This document shows, piece by piece, positions 6,578 to 12,889 of a stretch of 12,889 bases of DNA (position 1 is the first letter of the stretch; every line of letters starts with the position of its first letter). The stretch is from an uncultured Clostridia bacterium (GTDB taxonomy: Bacteria; Bacillota; Clostridia; HGM11514): assembly GCA_902478725.1 (NCBI GenBank), contig CABSMD010000051.1, positions 1 through 12,889 of the forward strand, given 5' to 3'. The position numbers and the translations under genes are program-made. Below the pieces are notes generated by a model, which was given only the letters and a program-made list of their open reading frames with translations, ran no database searches and was not told the DNA's origin.

Positions 6578-8107
6578 TTATGGCCGCTGCCTGTCAAGCG
6601 AGCGGTAACTGATCGCCTGCATCAAATAATCGTCCCGAATCTCCTCGTCGCCCTGCAGGTCCGCGATCGTGCGGGCCAGCTTCAAAACGCGGGTATAGCC
6701 GCGCGCGCTCATGCCAAACTGGTTGAACGCCGCCTTGAGCAGCGACTCGGAGGTGCGTGTCAGCCTGCAATACTTGCTGACCATGGGGGCGGTTAGTTGG
6801 GAGTTGGAATAAATCCCCTCATCCCGGTATCGGTTGTGCTGTATCCGGCGGGCGCGGTTGACGCGCTCGCGTATTTTTTCTGAGGGCTCGCTTACCTGAC
6901 TGTCCCGCAGTTCGCTGAATTTGACCGCCGCCACATGCACCTGAATGTCGATCCGGTCGAGCATCGGCCCGCTGATCCGCGACATGTACTGCTGTACCTG
7001 CGCGGGAGAGCAGGTGCATTCCTTGTTCGGGTCGTTGTAATGTCCGCACCGGCAGGGATTCATCGAGGCAATCAGCATGGCGTTGCAGGGGAAAGAAGCC
7101 GATTGGCTCACCCTTGATACCGTAATCATACCATCCTCCAATGGCTGGCGCATTACCTCGATAGCGCGCTTTTCAAACTCTGGGAACTCGTCAAGGAACA
7201 ATACCCCATTATGCGCCAGGCTCAACTCGCCAGGCATCGGGATGCTTCCCCCTCCCACCAGGCGAATGGCGCTCACCGTGTGGTGGGGGTGCCGGAACGG
7301 CCGTGTCACAATGAGGGGCGTGTCCGCAGGCAGCTCGCCCGCAATGGAGTGTATCTTGGTCACCTCAATTGCTTCCTCCAGCGACATGTCCGGCAGAATG
7401 GTGGGAAGGCGCTGGGCAAGCATTGTCTTACCTGCGCCGGGCGGACCGACCATCAGGCAGTTGTGCCCGCCCGCCGCTGCGATCTCAAGCGCGTATTTTG
7501 CGTTCTCCTGCCCGCGCACGTCCGCGAAATCAAACGGGTAGGAGGCGTTGCTGTTAAAATAGTCCTCGATCCGGCAGGTGACCGGCGTCAGCGGCTGCTT
7601 GCCTGTCAGGTGAAGCAGCAGTTCAGTGAGGCTTTTGGGAGCATATACTGTGATGCCATCCACCACCGCCGCCTCAACCGCGTTTTCAAGGGGCACGAAA
7701 ATACGTTTAATCCCATTGCGTTTGGCGCAGTCGGTCATGGGCAAAACGCCGTTGGCCGGGCGGATATCCCCGTTTAGGGACAATTCGCCGATAAACAGCG
7801 CGTCCGACAGGTCGATATCGGATAGCTGCTCGCTCGCCGCCAGAATCCCAACTGCCATCGGCAGGTCATAGGAGGCGCCGACCTTTTTGATGTTGGCGGG
7901 CGCGAGGTTGATGGTGGTGCGCCGGGCGGGCATCTCAAGCCCGCTGTTTCGGATTGCCGCCCGGATGCGTTCTTTGGATTCCTTTACCGCAGCGTTCGGC
8001 AGCCCCACGATCTCAAAGGAGGGCAGACCGCGTCCGATGTCGGTTTCCACGTCCACTATGTATCCGTCGATCCCTATGATGCCACAGCTTTTGATGGTAG
8101 CAAGCAA
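6578..8107 (-). CDS. comM: ComM/YifB family AAA+ ATPase (Mg-chelatase-like)
   Basis: The 509-residue protein has the full family layout. The N-terminal Lon-S16-like/ChlI domain is residues 1-170 (GLPSFEIVGLPNAAVKESKER). The AAA+ core has Walker A GPPGAGKT (221-228) and Walker B VLFLDE (302-307). A cysteine cluster (Cys352, 354, 364, 366) comes next, then the Mg-chelatase C-terminal domain with SARGYTRVLKLARTIADL. In Gram-negative bacteria ComM is a hexameric branch-migration helicase that extends the heteroduplex during natural transformation; clostridial orthologues are less studied and a role in recombination is inferred. The start is a TTG at 8105-8107: GGGGGGTG lies about 6 nt upstream, the family begins here (MLATIKSCGIIGIDGYIV), and no ATG occurs until inside the domain. 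It lies 15 bp after recR, another recombination gene, and probably shares its transcript. Confidence 0.95.
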   Translation of the reverse strand: MLATIKSCGIIGIDGYIVDVETDIGRGLPSFEIVGLPNAAVKESKERIRAAIRNSGLEMPARRTTINLAPANIKKVGASYDLPMAVGILAASEQLSDIDLSDALFIGELSLNGDIRPANGVLPMTDCAKRNGIKRIFVPLENAVEAAVVDGITVYAPKSLTELLLHLTGKQPLTPVTCRIEDYFNSNASYPFDFADVRGQENAKYALEIAAAGGHNCLMVGPPGAGKTMLAQRLPTILPDMSLEEAIEVTKIHSIAGELPADTPLIVTRPFRHPHHTVSAIRLVGGGSIPMPGELSLAHNGVLFLDEFPEFEKRAIEVMRQPLEDGMITVSRVSQSASFPCNAMLIASMNPCRCGHYNDPNKECTCSPAQVQQYMSRISGPMLDRIDIQVHVAAVKFSELRDSQVSEPSEKIRERVNRARRIQHNRYRDEGIYSNSQLTAPMVSKYCRLTRTSESLLKAAFNQFGMSARGYTRVLKLARTIADLQGDEEIRDDYLMQAISYRSLDRQRP

Positions 8108-8122
8108 CTTTTCACCCCCCAG

Positions 8123-8728
8123 CTATACCTCCCGCCTGCCCTCCAGTGCTTTGGCAAGCGTTACCTCGTCTGTGTATTCCAGATCGCCGCCCATCGGGAT
8201 TCCGTGTGCGATCCGCGTCGTTTTCACGCCAAACGGCTTGATCAGCCTGGCGATATACATTGCCGTCGCCTCGCCTTCTACCGTTGAGCTGGTTGCGAGG
8301 ATAACCTCGATGATCTCCTCTTTGCCCAACCGGGTCACCAGCTCTTTGATGCGGATGTCGGACGGGCCTGTCCCGTCCATCGGGGACAGGGCGCCGTGCA
8401 GGACATGGTAAACCCCCGTGTATTCACGGGTGCGTTCCATGGCGACGACATCCTTCGGGCCTTCTACCACGCAGATGGTTGACCGGTCGCGCTTGGCGCT
8501 GGAGCAGATGCTGCAAACCTCCTTGTCGGTCAAGTTTTGGCAGACCTCGCAGGCGTGCACCTTCTCCTTTGCCTCCAAAACGGCCTGGGCAAACCCCTCC
8601 GCTTCCGGCTGGGGCATGTTCAGCACATAATACGCCAGCCGCTGCGCGGTTTTGTTGCCGATGCCCGGCAGCTTTTCAAATTCCTCGATCAGCCGCGCGA
8701 CCGGCGCCGCAAAAAATTGCATATCCAT
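8123..8728 (-). CDS. recR: Recombination mediator protein RecR
   Basis: RecR, with RecO and sometimes RecF, loads RecA onto SSB-coated gapped DNA. At 201 residues it is the normal length. Visible parts in order are the helix-hairpin-helix LPGIGNKTAQR (20-30), the four-cysteine zinc finger (Cys60, 63, 72, 75), the Toprim domain beginning VVEGPKD (87-93), and the Walker-like C-terminal hook region ending AKALEGRREV. GGAGG lies 4 nt before the first ATG (8728) and 10 nt before the second (8722), so either could be used; the difference is two residues. It lies downstream of ybaB with a 143-bp gap holding hairpins, and immediately before comM. The dnaX-ybaB-recR order is conserved in Firmicutes. 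Confidence 0.98.
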   Translation of the reverse strand: MDMQFFAAPVARLIEEFEKLPGIGNKTAQRLAYYVLNMPQPEAEGFAQAVLEAKEKVHACEVCQNLTDKEVCSICSSAKRDRSTICVVEGPKDVVAMERTREYTGVYHVLHGALSPMDGTGPSDIRIKELVTRLGKEEIIEVILATSSTVEGEATAMYIARLIKPFGVKTTRIAHGIPMGGDLEYTDEVTLAKALEGRREV

Positions 8729-8756
8729 CCGTCCTCCGCCTATAGTACTTTTGAAA

Positions 8757-8776
8757 GGGGCGGCCTAGGCCGCCCC
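8757..8776. terminator. 20-bp perfect GC-rich palindrome between ybaB and recR, possible weak terminator or attenuator
   Basis: The half-site GGGGCGGCCT is followed directly by its exact reverse complement, giving an 8-bp, nearly all-GC stem with a CUAG loop. On the minus strand it is followed by TTTCAAAAGT, a poor U-tract, and on the plus strand by no T-run. It lies about 30 nt before the recR start, so it could partly terminate or process the dnaX-ybaB-recR message. Confidence 0.45.
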
Positions 8777-8850
8777 CGCTGTCTGATCTGATTTTACATT
8801 CCCAGGCACACAACCGTGGGCCGTAAAAGAACAATTCATATCGTTAAAAC

Positions 8851-8865
8851 AAACCGTTTCGGTTT
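8851..8865 (-). terminator. Short hairpin just after ybaB, weak intrinsic terminator candidate
   Basis: AAACCG-AAA-CGGTTT on the minus strand, followed by GTTTT, begins 7 nt after the ybaB stop codon. The 6-bp stem has only two GC pairs, so any termination would be partial. A longer imperfect pairing (TTTTAC with GTAAAA, plus CCCA with TGGG) lies at about 8794-8828. Confidence 0.35.
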
Positions 8866-8871
8866 AGACTG

Positions 8872-9222
8872 CTAAAATAAACCGTTTAAATTCATGCCGT
8901 TGGTAAAGCGGCCCATCTTTTCATTAACGTCTTCTTCCATCTTCGCAAGCGCCTCGTTGACCGCCGCGATGATGAGGTCGCTCAGCATCTCAACGTCATC
9001 CGGATCCACTGCCTCCGGTGCGATGGAAAGGGCCGTCAACTTCTTTTCTCCGGATATGGTCGCCGTGACCGCGCCGCCGCCGGCCGTCGCCTCATAGGTC
9101 TGTTCCTTAAGCGCCGCCTGGGTCTCCTCCATATCCTTTTGCATCTTCTGTATCTGCTTCATCATACCGCCCATGTTGCCGCCACCCATCGGCGGCATTC
9201 CGGGGAATTTACCTCTTGCCAT
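8872..9222 (-). CDS. ybaB: YbaB/EbfC family nucleoid-associated protein
   Basis: This 116-residue protein belongs to the YbaB/EbfC family of small dimeric DNA-binding proteins that coat the nucleoid; the exact role is still debated. It begins with the usual Gly/Met-rich start (MARGKFPGMPPMGGGNMGGMMKQ). The amphipathic helix IQKMQKDMEETQAALKEQ follows, then the beta-sheet core EATAGGGAVTATISGEKKLTALSI and the conserved DPDDVEMLSDLIIAAVNEAL. AAAGGAG lies 9 nt before the ATG. It is 19 bp after dnaX and certainly in the same transcript. This pairing is near-universal in bacteria, which makes the assignment secure despite the short length. Confidence 0.96.
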   Translation of the reverse strand: MARGKFPGMPPMGGGNMGGMMKQIQKMQKDMEETQAALKEQTYEATAGGGAVTATISGEKKLTALSIAPEAVDPDDVEMLSDLIIAAVNEALAKMEEDVNEKMGRFTNGMNLNGLF

Positions 9223-9241
9223 TTTATCAAGCTCCTTTCAC

Positions 9242-11164
9242 TTAATTTTGTTCTATTTGAACCTTTCCGGCTAACTTCTCAGCGATTTTTCCCAACAAAT
9301 CCGATGTATCCGGCGCCTCGGCAGCGACATATGCGTCAACCGTGTCGTCTGCGTTACCCGTATGATCTACACGATCTGTTTGACCTGTACTACCCATGCT
9401 TTTTGGATTGGTTCCCCCCTCCGGCTTTGCCGCAGTTGGGGCAAACGGTTCGGCCGAAACCTCCGGCGCCGCGCCATCTTCAAACCGGATGGAAACATCC
9501 GCGCCGCAGATATCCCGCACCGCCTTTTGTATGATAGACTCATTTTCCGGCGTAGCCGCCATTACCATCATACCAAACAGGAGGAGCGTATCACCATTGA
9601 GGCGGAATTCGCATTTGCGCAGGGCGGTTCCCAAAAACAGACTTCCCGACCGGACGATCTCCTGTATGACCTCTTCCCAGCGTCCTGTTATTTCCCGGGA
9701 AATATTCCCTGAAGGTTCTGTGGGCTTACCGGCGGCTTCCGCCGGTTCCACGCGATCGGAGCGCCCTGATTCCACCGAATCCTTATCTGGCCGGGCTTCG
9801 AATGGCGGTTGCCCCGTAAAGTTGGCCTGTGTCGTTGTATCCTCCGTTGTCATTTCCGCCGTTATTTCCGCCGCCGTTGTCGTTGCCGGTTGTGTCGCTG
9901 GCGTTGCCAGCGGTTCTCCCATGGCCATTTCCGTTGCTTTTGCCTGGGCAGCCGGCGGTTCCGCCATTGTATCCTGCGCGGCGGGAGCATCTGTTATTTC
10001 AGGCGGCACCACTGCCTTCACGCCACCCGCGAGCGCCTGTTCCAGCCGTTCGATCCGGTCAAGCAGACCCGACCGCGATTCATCCGCCTTGGGGTGGGCG
10101 ATCCGGATCAGCGTGACCTCCAGTACCATGCGTGGGTTATTCGACCACTTCGCCGCGTCATAGGACGAAAAGAGGGTATCCAGCGCAGACAGGCATTTTT
10201 GGAGGGTAAACCGTTCCGCCTGCCGTTTCAGAGCGTCCAGTTCATCACGCGCCATATCGATCAAATCTTCTCCGCTTTTGCAGAGGATGAGATTACGAAA
10301 GTGGGTCATAAGCGACTCAAGCAGGTGCATGGGGTCAAAGCCGTCCTGCACCGCATCGTTTGCCAGGCGCAGCAGAGTCCCCACGTCCTGTGCGGCGATT
10401 GCGTCGCCCATCTGCATCAGCCGGTCGTTTGAAACGCTTCCGGTTACCAGCCGCGCGATCGCGGCGTCGATCCTGCCGTTGTCATAAGAAGCGCACTGAT
10501 CGAGCATCGAAAGTGCATCCCGGAGCGACCCGTCCGCCGCTTTTGAAAGCACGGACAACGCCTCATCGTCGATCTGCATCTGGTCGTGTGACGCCACCTC
10601 GCGCAACCTGTCCGCCATTTTGTCGATTCCGATCCGCCTGAAATCGAACCGCTGGCAGCGCGACAGGATGGTCGCAGGAATCTTGTGGCTTTCGGTGGTC
10701 GCCAATATGAAGATGACATGGGAAGGCGGCTCCTCCAGTGTCTTAAGCAGCGCGTTGAACGCGCTTACCGACAGCATATGTACCTCGTCGATGATATAAA
10801 TCTTATAGGTCACGCCCGAGGGCATGTAGGATACCTCGCTGTTGATGGCGCGGATGTTCTCGACCCCGTTGTTGCTGGCCGCGTCGATCTCCACCACATC
10901 CATCAGGCTGCCGTCGGCGATTCCGCGGCAGGTCTTGCATTGGTTGCAGGGGTTGCCGTTTTGCGGCGACTCGCAGTTGACGGCCTTGGAAAACACCTTT
11001 GCCGTCGTCGTTTTGCCCGTTCCGCGGGAGCCGCAGAACAGGTATGCGTGGGCGATCCGCCCGTTCTTGATCTCATTTTCCAGCGTTTTCGTTACATGTT
11101 CCTGCCCAACAATATCGTCAAACGTGGTAGGACGCCACTTCCGATATAAAGCCTGGTAGGACAT
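9242..11164 (-). CDS. dnaX: DNA polymerase III subunit tau (clamp-loader ATPase)
   Basis: The 640-residue protein is the motor of the clamp loader that places the beta clamp on primed DNA. The AAA+ core shows Walker A GSRGTGKT (45-52), a zinc finger (Cys64, 73, 76, 79), Walker B IIDEVH (124-129) and the SRC arginine-finger motif (168-170). Domain III, the oligomerisation collar, runs to about 370. A linker rich in Ala, Thr, Pro and Glu follows (about 381-489), then a tau-type domain (490-563), a second low-complexity stretch and a helical tail (SDLLGKIAEKLAGKV). ATG 11164 is used because GGAGG lies 8 nt upstream and MSYQALYRKWRP is the universal start; the TTG at 11179 overlaps that site. I see no A-run slippery site of the E. 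coli type, so only the full-length form is predicted. It is transcribed after the SRP RNA. Confidence 0.98.
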   Translation of the reverse strand: MSYQALYRKWRPTTFDDIVGQEHVTKTLENEIKNGRIAHAYLFCGSRGTGKTTTAKVFSKAVNCESPQNGNPCNQCKTCRGIADGSLMDVVEIDAASNNGVENIRAINSEVSYMPSGVTYKIYIIDEVHMLSVSAFNALLKTLEEPPSHVIFILATTESHKIPATILSRCQRFDFRRIGIDKMADRLREVASHDQMQIDDEALSVLSKAADGSLRDALSMLDQCASYDNGRIDAAIARLVTGSVSNDRLMQMGDAIAAQDVGTLLRLANDAVQDGFDPMHLLESLMTHFRNLILCKSGEDLIDMARDELDALKRQAERFTLQKCLSALDTLFSSYDAAKWSNNPRMVLEVTLIRIAHPKADESRSGLLDRIERLEQALAGGVKAVVPPEITDAPAAQDTMAEPPAAQAKATEMAMGEPLATPATQPATTTAAEITAEMTTEDTTTQANFTGQPPFEARPDKDSVESGRSDRVEPAEAAGKPTEPSGNISREITGRWEEVIQEIVRSGSLFLGTALRKCEFRLNGDTLLLFGMMVMAATPENESIIQKAVRDICGADVSIRFEDGAAPEVSAEPFAPTAAKPEGGTNPKSMGSTGQTDRVDHTGNADDTVDAYVAAEAPDTSDLLGKIAEKLAGKVQIEQN

Positions 11165-11193
11165 TCCCGCCACCTCCAAATAGATAAAATAAA

Positions 11194-11460
11194 AGCCGCA
11201 CGCCCCCTTTTGAATGGCGCCTCCATGCGTTGCGTTTGCAGTTAACTCAACTCAGGCAACCCCGCGGCACACACGCTGCTTTGCTTATCGCTGCTTCGTT
11301 CCCGACCTGACGAGGTTCACAAAGACGTGTTGCGCAGGACCCAAATCTCATCGCCACTTACAAAAGACAGGCCATACAAACGCCACCCGGGAGGGGGCAT
11401 CACCCTTGCTATAGCGGATTGCAAGTACAGGGCGCCGCTGCCTCCCCGGCTAGTGCGGCT
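11194..11460 (-). ncRNA. ffs: Signal recognition particle RNA, large Firmicute type (scRNA/6S-like)
   Basis: This RNA is the scaffold of the signal recognition particle, binding Ffh for cotranslational membrane targeting. The roughly 267-nt RNA starts GCCGCACTAGCCGGGGAGG and contains CCCTGTACTTGCAATCCGCT, both hallmarks of the Alu domain of Bacillus-type SRP RNA, and later GGGTCCTGCGCAAC and CGGGGTTGCCTG. The Ffh-binding domain IV is GTCAGGTCGGGAACGAAGCAGC at about 11290-11311, with its GGAA tetraloop at 11299-11302. The ends form a perfect 8-bp closing helix (AGCCGCAC at 11194-11201 with GTGCGGCT at 11453-11460). A T-rich stretch (TTTTATTTTA) follows the 3' end. The predicted promoter leaves about 42 nt of leader, which implies 5' processing as known for B. 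subtilis scRNA; the leader has a small CCGC/GCGG hairpin (11473-11487). End positions are good to a few bases. Confidence 0.96.
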
Positions 11461-11508
11461 TTGGTATCTTAACCGCCAAAACAGCGGATAAAATCAAAAC
11501 ACTCTATT

Positions 11509-11537
11509 ATTATAATACATTTAAGACAAATTATCAA
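11509..11537 (-). promoter_or_regulatory. Strong sigma-A promoter of the SRP RNA, probably also of dnaX
   Basis: On the minus strand TTGATA (11532-11537), a 17-bp spacer and TATAAT (11509-11514) give 11 of 12 consensus bases. Transcription would begin near 11502. Only 29 bp lie between the RNA's 3' end and the dnaX start, with no promoter in them, so this is the best visible source of dnaX message as well. Confidence 0.82.
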
Positions 11538-11538
11538 T

Positions 11539-11557
11539 GGCAAATTGAAAATTTGCC
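11539..11557 (-). terminator. AT-rich perfect hairpin after the AraC-family gene, possible terminator
   Basis: GGCAAATT-TTC-AATTTGCC is a perfect 8-bp stem with a 3-nt loop, starting 9 nt after the AraC-type gene's stop codon. No U-run follows it, so classical termination would be weak. It abuts the -35 box of the SRP RNA promoter, so it might also be a protein-binding site. Confidence 0.4.
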
Positions 11558-11566
11558 AGAAACAAG

Positions 11567-12454
11567 TTACTGCTGGTGCGATTTGCGGTAGGCAAGTGGC
11601 GACATTTTGGTGATTTCTTTAAAAATTTTTCCGAAATAAGCCTGACTTTCAAAGCCGCATAGAGCCGCGATTTCTGCGACAGGACGGTCGCTTTTTACCA
11701 GCATGGTGCCGGCGTTTTTACAGCGCGTCTTGTTGAGATAGCTCCACACGGTGTAGCCAGTCGCCTTTTTAAAGGTATGCACCAGATAGGGCTTGGAAAA
11801 ACCGATGTGGCGCGCCAGGTCGTCCAATGTGAACTTTTTGTTGTAGTTAGCCTGGATATATTCGATTGCTTTTTTCATCGGCGAAATCTGTGCCTTTTCC
11901 TGTACCATTCGAAGATACTCGGCGTCGGCGCGGTGATGCTTGAGCAGGCGGGTGGTCAGCAGCGTGAGGTACGCTTTGATCCGGTCGGCATAATAGTCCT
12001 CCTTCTGTTCGAGTTCCTCCATAATTCGCTTTCGGATTGCGGAGATTTCCTCATCCCGGAAACAGGACTGGAAAAAGGTTCCCGCAAACGAAAAGTCCAG
12101 ATCCTGTTCCCAGCGCTCTGACAGGATAATGCAGAAGTATAAAAAGCCGCCGTAGGGGGTCGCCGTGCTGTGCACCTGGTTGGAGTTAATAACGATGATG
12201 TCTCCCGGTTCCCCTTTTATTTTGATCTGGTCGATGTATACGTCAATGGCGTTTTCCAAAATAAACAGCATTTCGATATTTTTGTGGTGGTGCTGGTAAA
12301 CGCCCTGGTTCATGCCGGTGCGGAACAGCATCAAATAGTCCGCTAGGGAGTCGTTCGGATAGTTGACCTGGTTGATGACGACGTCGTCTTCTTTTGTATC
12401 AAAATGAGTGAAGTCGTAGTTCAGCATTTCGTTGATCCGGTTCGTGTCCTTCAT
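11567..12454 (-). CDS. AraC/XylS-family transcriptional regulator with N-terminal cupin sensor
   Basis: The 295-residue protein has an N-terminal cupin-like ligand-binding domain (about 25-115, with the HHH-x3-E stretch at 55-61 and the GDIIVINSNQVH strand at 84-95) and a helical connector. The C-terminal AraC DNA-binding domain has two helix-turn-helix units: TLDDLARHIGFSKPYLVHTFKK (about 209-230) and VAEIAALCGFESQAYFGKIFKE (about 259-280), ending in the family signature SPLAYRK. Regulators of this design usually sense a sugar or other small molecule and activate nearby genes. ATG 12454 is chosen for the AAGGAGG 5 nt upstream; the longer frame to 12502 has no such site. It is divergent from the secreted-protein gene at 12657, its likely target. 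The ligand cannot be told from sequence. Confidence 0.92.
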   Translation of the reverse strand: MKDTNRINEMLNYDFTHFDTKEDDVVINQVNYPNDSLADYLMLFRTGMNQGVYQHHHKNIEMLFILENAIDVYIDQIKIKGEPGDIIVINSNQVHSTATPYGGFLYFCIILSERWEQDLDFSFAGTFFQSCFRDEEISAIRKRIMEELEQKEDYYADRIKAYLTLLTTRLLKHHRADAEYLRMVQEKAQISPMKKAIEYIQANYNKKFTLDDLARHIGFSKPYLVHTFKKATGYTVWSYLNKTRCKNAGTMLVKSDRPVAEIAALCGFESQAYFGKIFKEITKMSPLAYRKSHQQ

Positions 12455-12536
12455 CGCGTCCTCCTTTTGTACCATATCGTTATAATTTATAACCATATCC
12501 AATCTTTACGCGCCAGGCTATATGCGGTATAGTTTA

Positions 12537-12565
12537 ATTATAATATAAAAGGTTTGCTTTTGCAA
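12537..12565 (-). promoter_or_regulatory. Promoter of the AraC-family gene
   Basis: On the minus strand TTGCAA (12560-12565), a 17-bp spacer and TATAAT (12537-12542) form a good sigma-A promoter. The start would be near 12530, giving a leader of about 75 nt that is AT-rich and ends with the AAGGAGG site. Confidence 0.7.
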
Positions 12566-12583
12566 TAACGCGGGTTTAAATGC

Positions 12584-12612
12584 CGGCCGGACGATTTGTT
12601 TTTATCCGGCCG
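12584..12612. promoter_or_regulatory. Dyad between the AraC gene and the divergent secreted-protein gene, candidate operator
   Basis: CGGCCGGA (12584-12591) and TCCGGCCG (12605-12612) are perfect inverted 8-mers separated by 13 bp. Their centres are 21 bp apart, two helical turns, the spacing usual for AraC-family half-sites. They lie about 45 bp before the secreted gene's ATG, whose promoter has only a moderate -10 (TACAAT, 12628-12633) and no -35 at 17 bp, as expected for an activator-dependent promoter. It could instead be an RNA hairpin in a leader. Confidence 0.45.
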
Positions 12613-12656
12613 ATTGGAAATTTTTATTACAATATAGTAAAGAGGAGGAACAAAAA

Positions 12657-12889
12657 ATGAAAAAATGTATGCAGAAAGCGGGAATCCTGATCCTTAGCCT
12701 GATGATGGTGTTCTGTCAGTTTACCATTGTAGGAGCGGAGCAGGTAAAAGAAACGGTGGTATTTGAAGAATCCTTTTCAGCCGTTGCCCTGCCCGCCGGC
12801 TGGGTGGTAAACAACAAGGTGTCCGACTACAGCATAGAGAACGGCGCACTGAAATTAAGCGGCCTGCAAAGCGGCGGGCGGCTTACCAT
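12657..12889 (+). CDS. Secreted protein of unknown function, N-terminal 77 codons, cut by the window edge
   Basis: The frame starts MKKCMQKAGILILSLMMVF and runs off the right edge. It has a clear signal peptide: a basic start (K2, K3, K7), a hydrophobic core (about 10-25) and a likely signal peptidase I site after VGA (residue 27). The mature part reads VFEESFSAVALPAGWVVNN and then DYSIENGALKLSG. This pattern (F-x-E-x-F, LP-x-GW, and a 'NGALKL' strand) recalls the first strands of concanavalin-like or choice-of-anchor jelly-roll modules in large secreted carbohydrate-active proteins, but the fragment is too short to assign. AGGAGG lies 8 nt before the ATG. It is not in an obvious operon within the window and is divergent from an AraC-type regulator, which suggests nutrient-controlled expression. 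Confidence 0.85.
   Translation, partial: MKKCMQKAGILILSLMMVFCQFTIVGAEQVKETVVFEESFSAVALPAGWVVNNKVSDYSIENGALKLSGLQSGGRLT

Noticed and set aside
7211..7777. 188-codon plus-strand open frame opposite comM
   Set aside because: It is antisense to conserved Walker A/B coding sequence and shows no family resemblance.
9690..10000. Programmed frameshift in dnaX making a gamma form
   Set aside because: No A-rich slippery heptamer or long homopolymer is present near the expected position.
9396..10163. 255-codon plus-strand open frame opposite dnaX
   Set aside because: It is the complement of the Ala/Thr-rich DnaX linker, which removes stop codons from the opposite strand; the product is Ser/Ala/Val low complexity.
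1..12889. CRISPR arrays, tRNA genes, insertion sequences or phage attachment sites
   Set aside because: No regularly spaced direct repeats, cloverleaf signatures, transposase frames or terminal inverted repeats with target duplications were found by reading.

Overview
This is a chromosomal segment from a low-copy housekeeping region of a Firmicute. It most likely comes from the class Clostridia and is moderately GC-rich by eye. Three things support this. The order SRP RNA - dnaX - ybaB - recR (read on the minus strand) is the classical Bacillus/Clostridium order (scr-dnaX-yaaK-recR). The SRP RNA is the large Firmicute type with an Alu domain. The proteins (GTP-type PEPCK, a DUF6809-like small protein, an EndoQ-UvrD fusion) and the strong AGGAGG ribosome sites also fit clostridia. 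I cannot name a genus. No transposase, CRISPR array, tRNA or integrase is visible.

Layout from left to right. 1-1307 (-): the first 435 codons of GTP-dependent PEP carboxykinase, which runs off the left edge, with a good promoter at 1358-1386. 1442-2320 (-): rsmA/ksgA, a 16S rRNA dimethyltransferase. 2385-5561 (-): a 1058-residue fusion of an Endonuclease Q-like PHP nuclease with a UvrD/Rep-type SF1A helicase, ending in a textbook beta-clamp-binding peptide. 5575-5793 (-): a 72-residue XRE regulator, 13 bp upstream of the fusion gene and probably cotranscribed with it. 5978-6247 (+): a divergent DUF6809-like small protein with a consensus sigma-A promoter carrying possible operators. 6242-6562 (-): a KdgF-like cupin. 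6578-8107 (-): the ComM/YifB AAA+ ATPase. 8123-8728 (-): recR. 8872-9222 (-): ybaB. 9242-11164 (-): dnaX. 11194-11460 (-): SRP RNA with promoter 11509-11537. 11567-12454 (-): an AraC-family regulator. 12657-12889 (+): the start of a secreted protein, divergent from the AraC gene.

How the genes fit together. The SRP RNA promoter probably also feeds dnaX-ybaB, and perhaps recR-comM-cupin, because only 29 bp separate the RNA from dnaX. This block serves protein targeting, clamp loading and recombinational repair. The XRE/EndoQ-UvrD pair looks like a regulated repair module for deaminated DNA. An EndoQ-type nick beside dU or dI would give a UvrD-type helicase a place to load, and the C-terminal QMSLF peptide could tether both to the sliding clamp loaded by the DnaX complex. 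That coupling is inference and is the most interesting signal in the window. The right end looks like a nutrient-responsive pair: an AraC activator with an N-terminal sensor domain beside a secreted protein.
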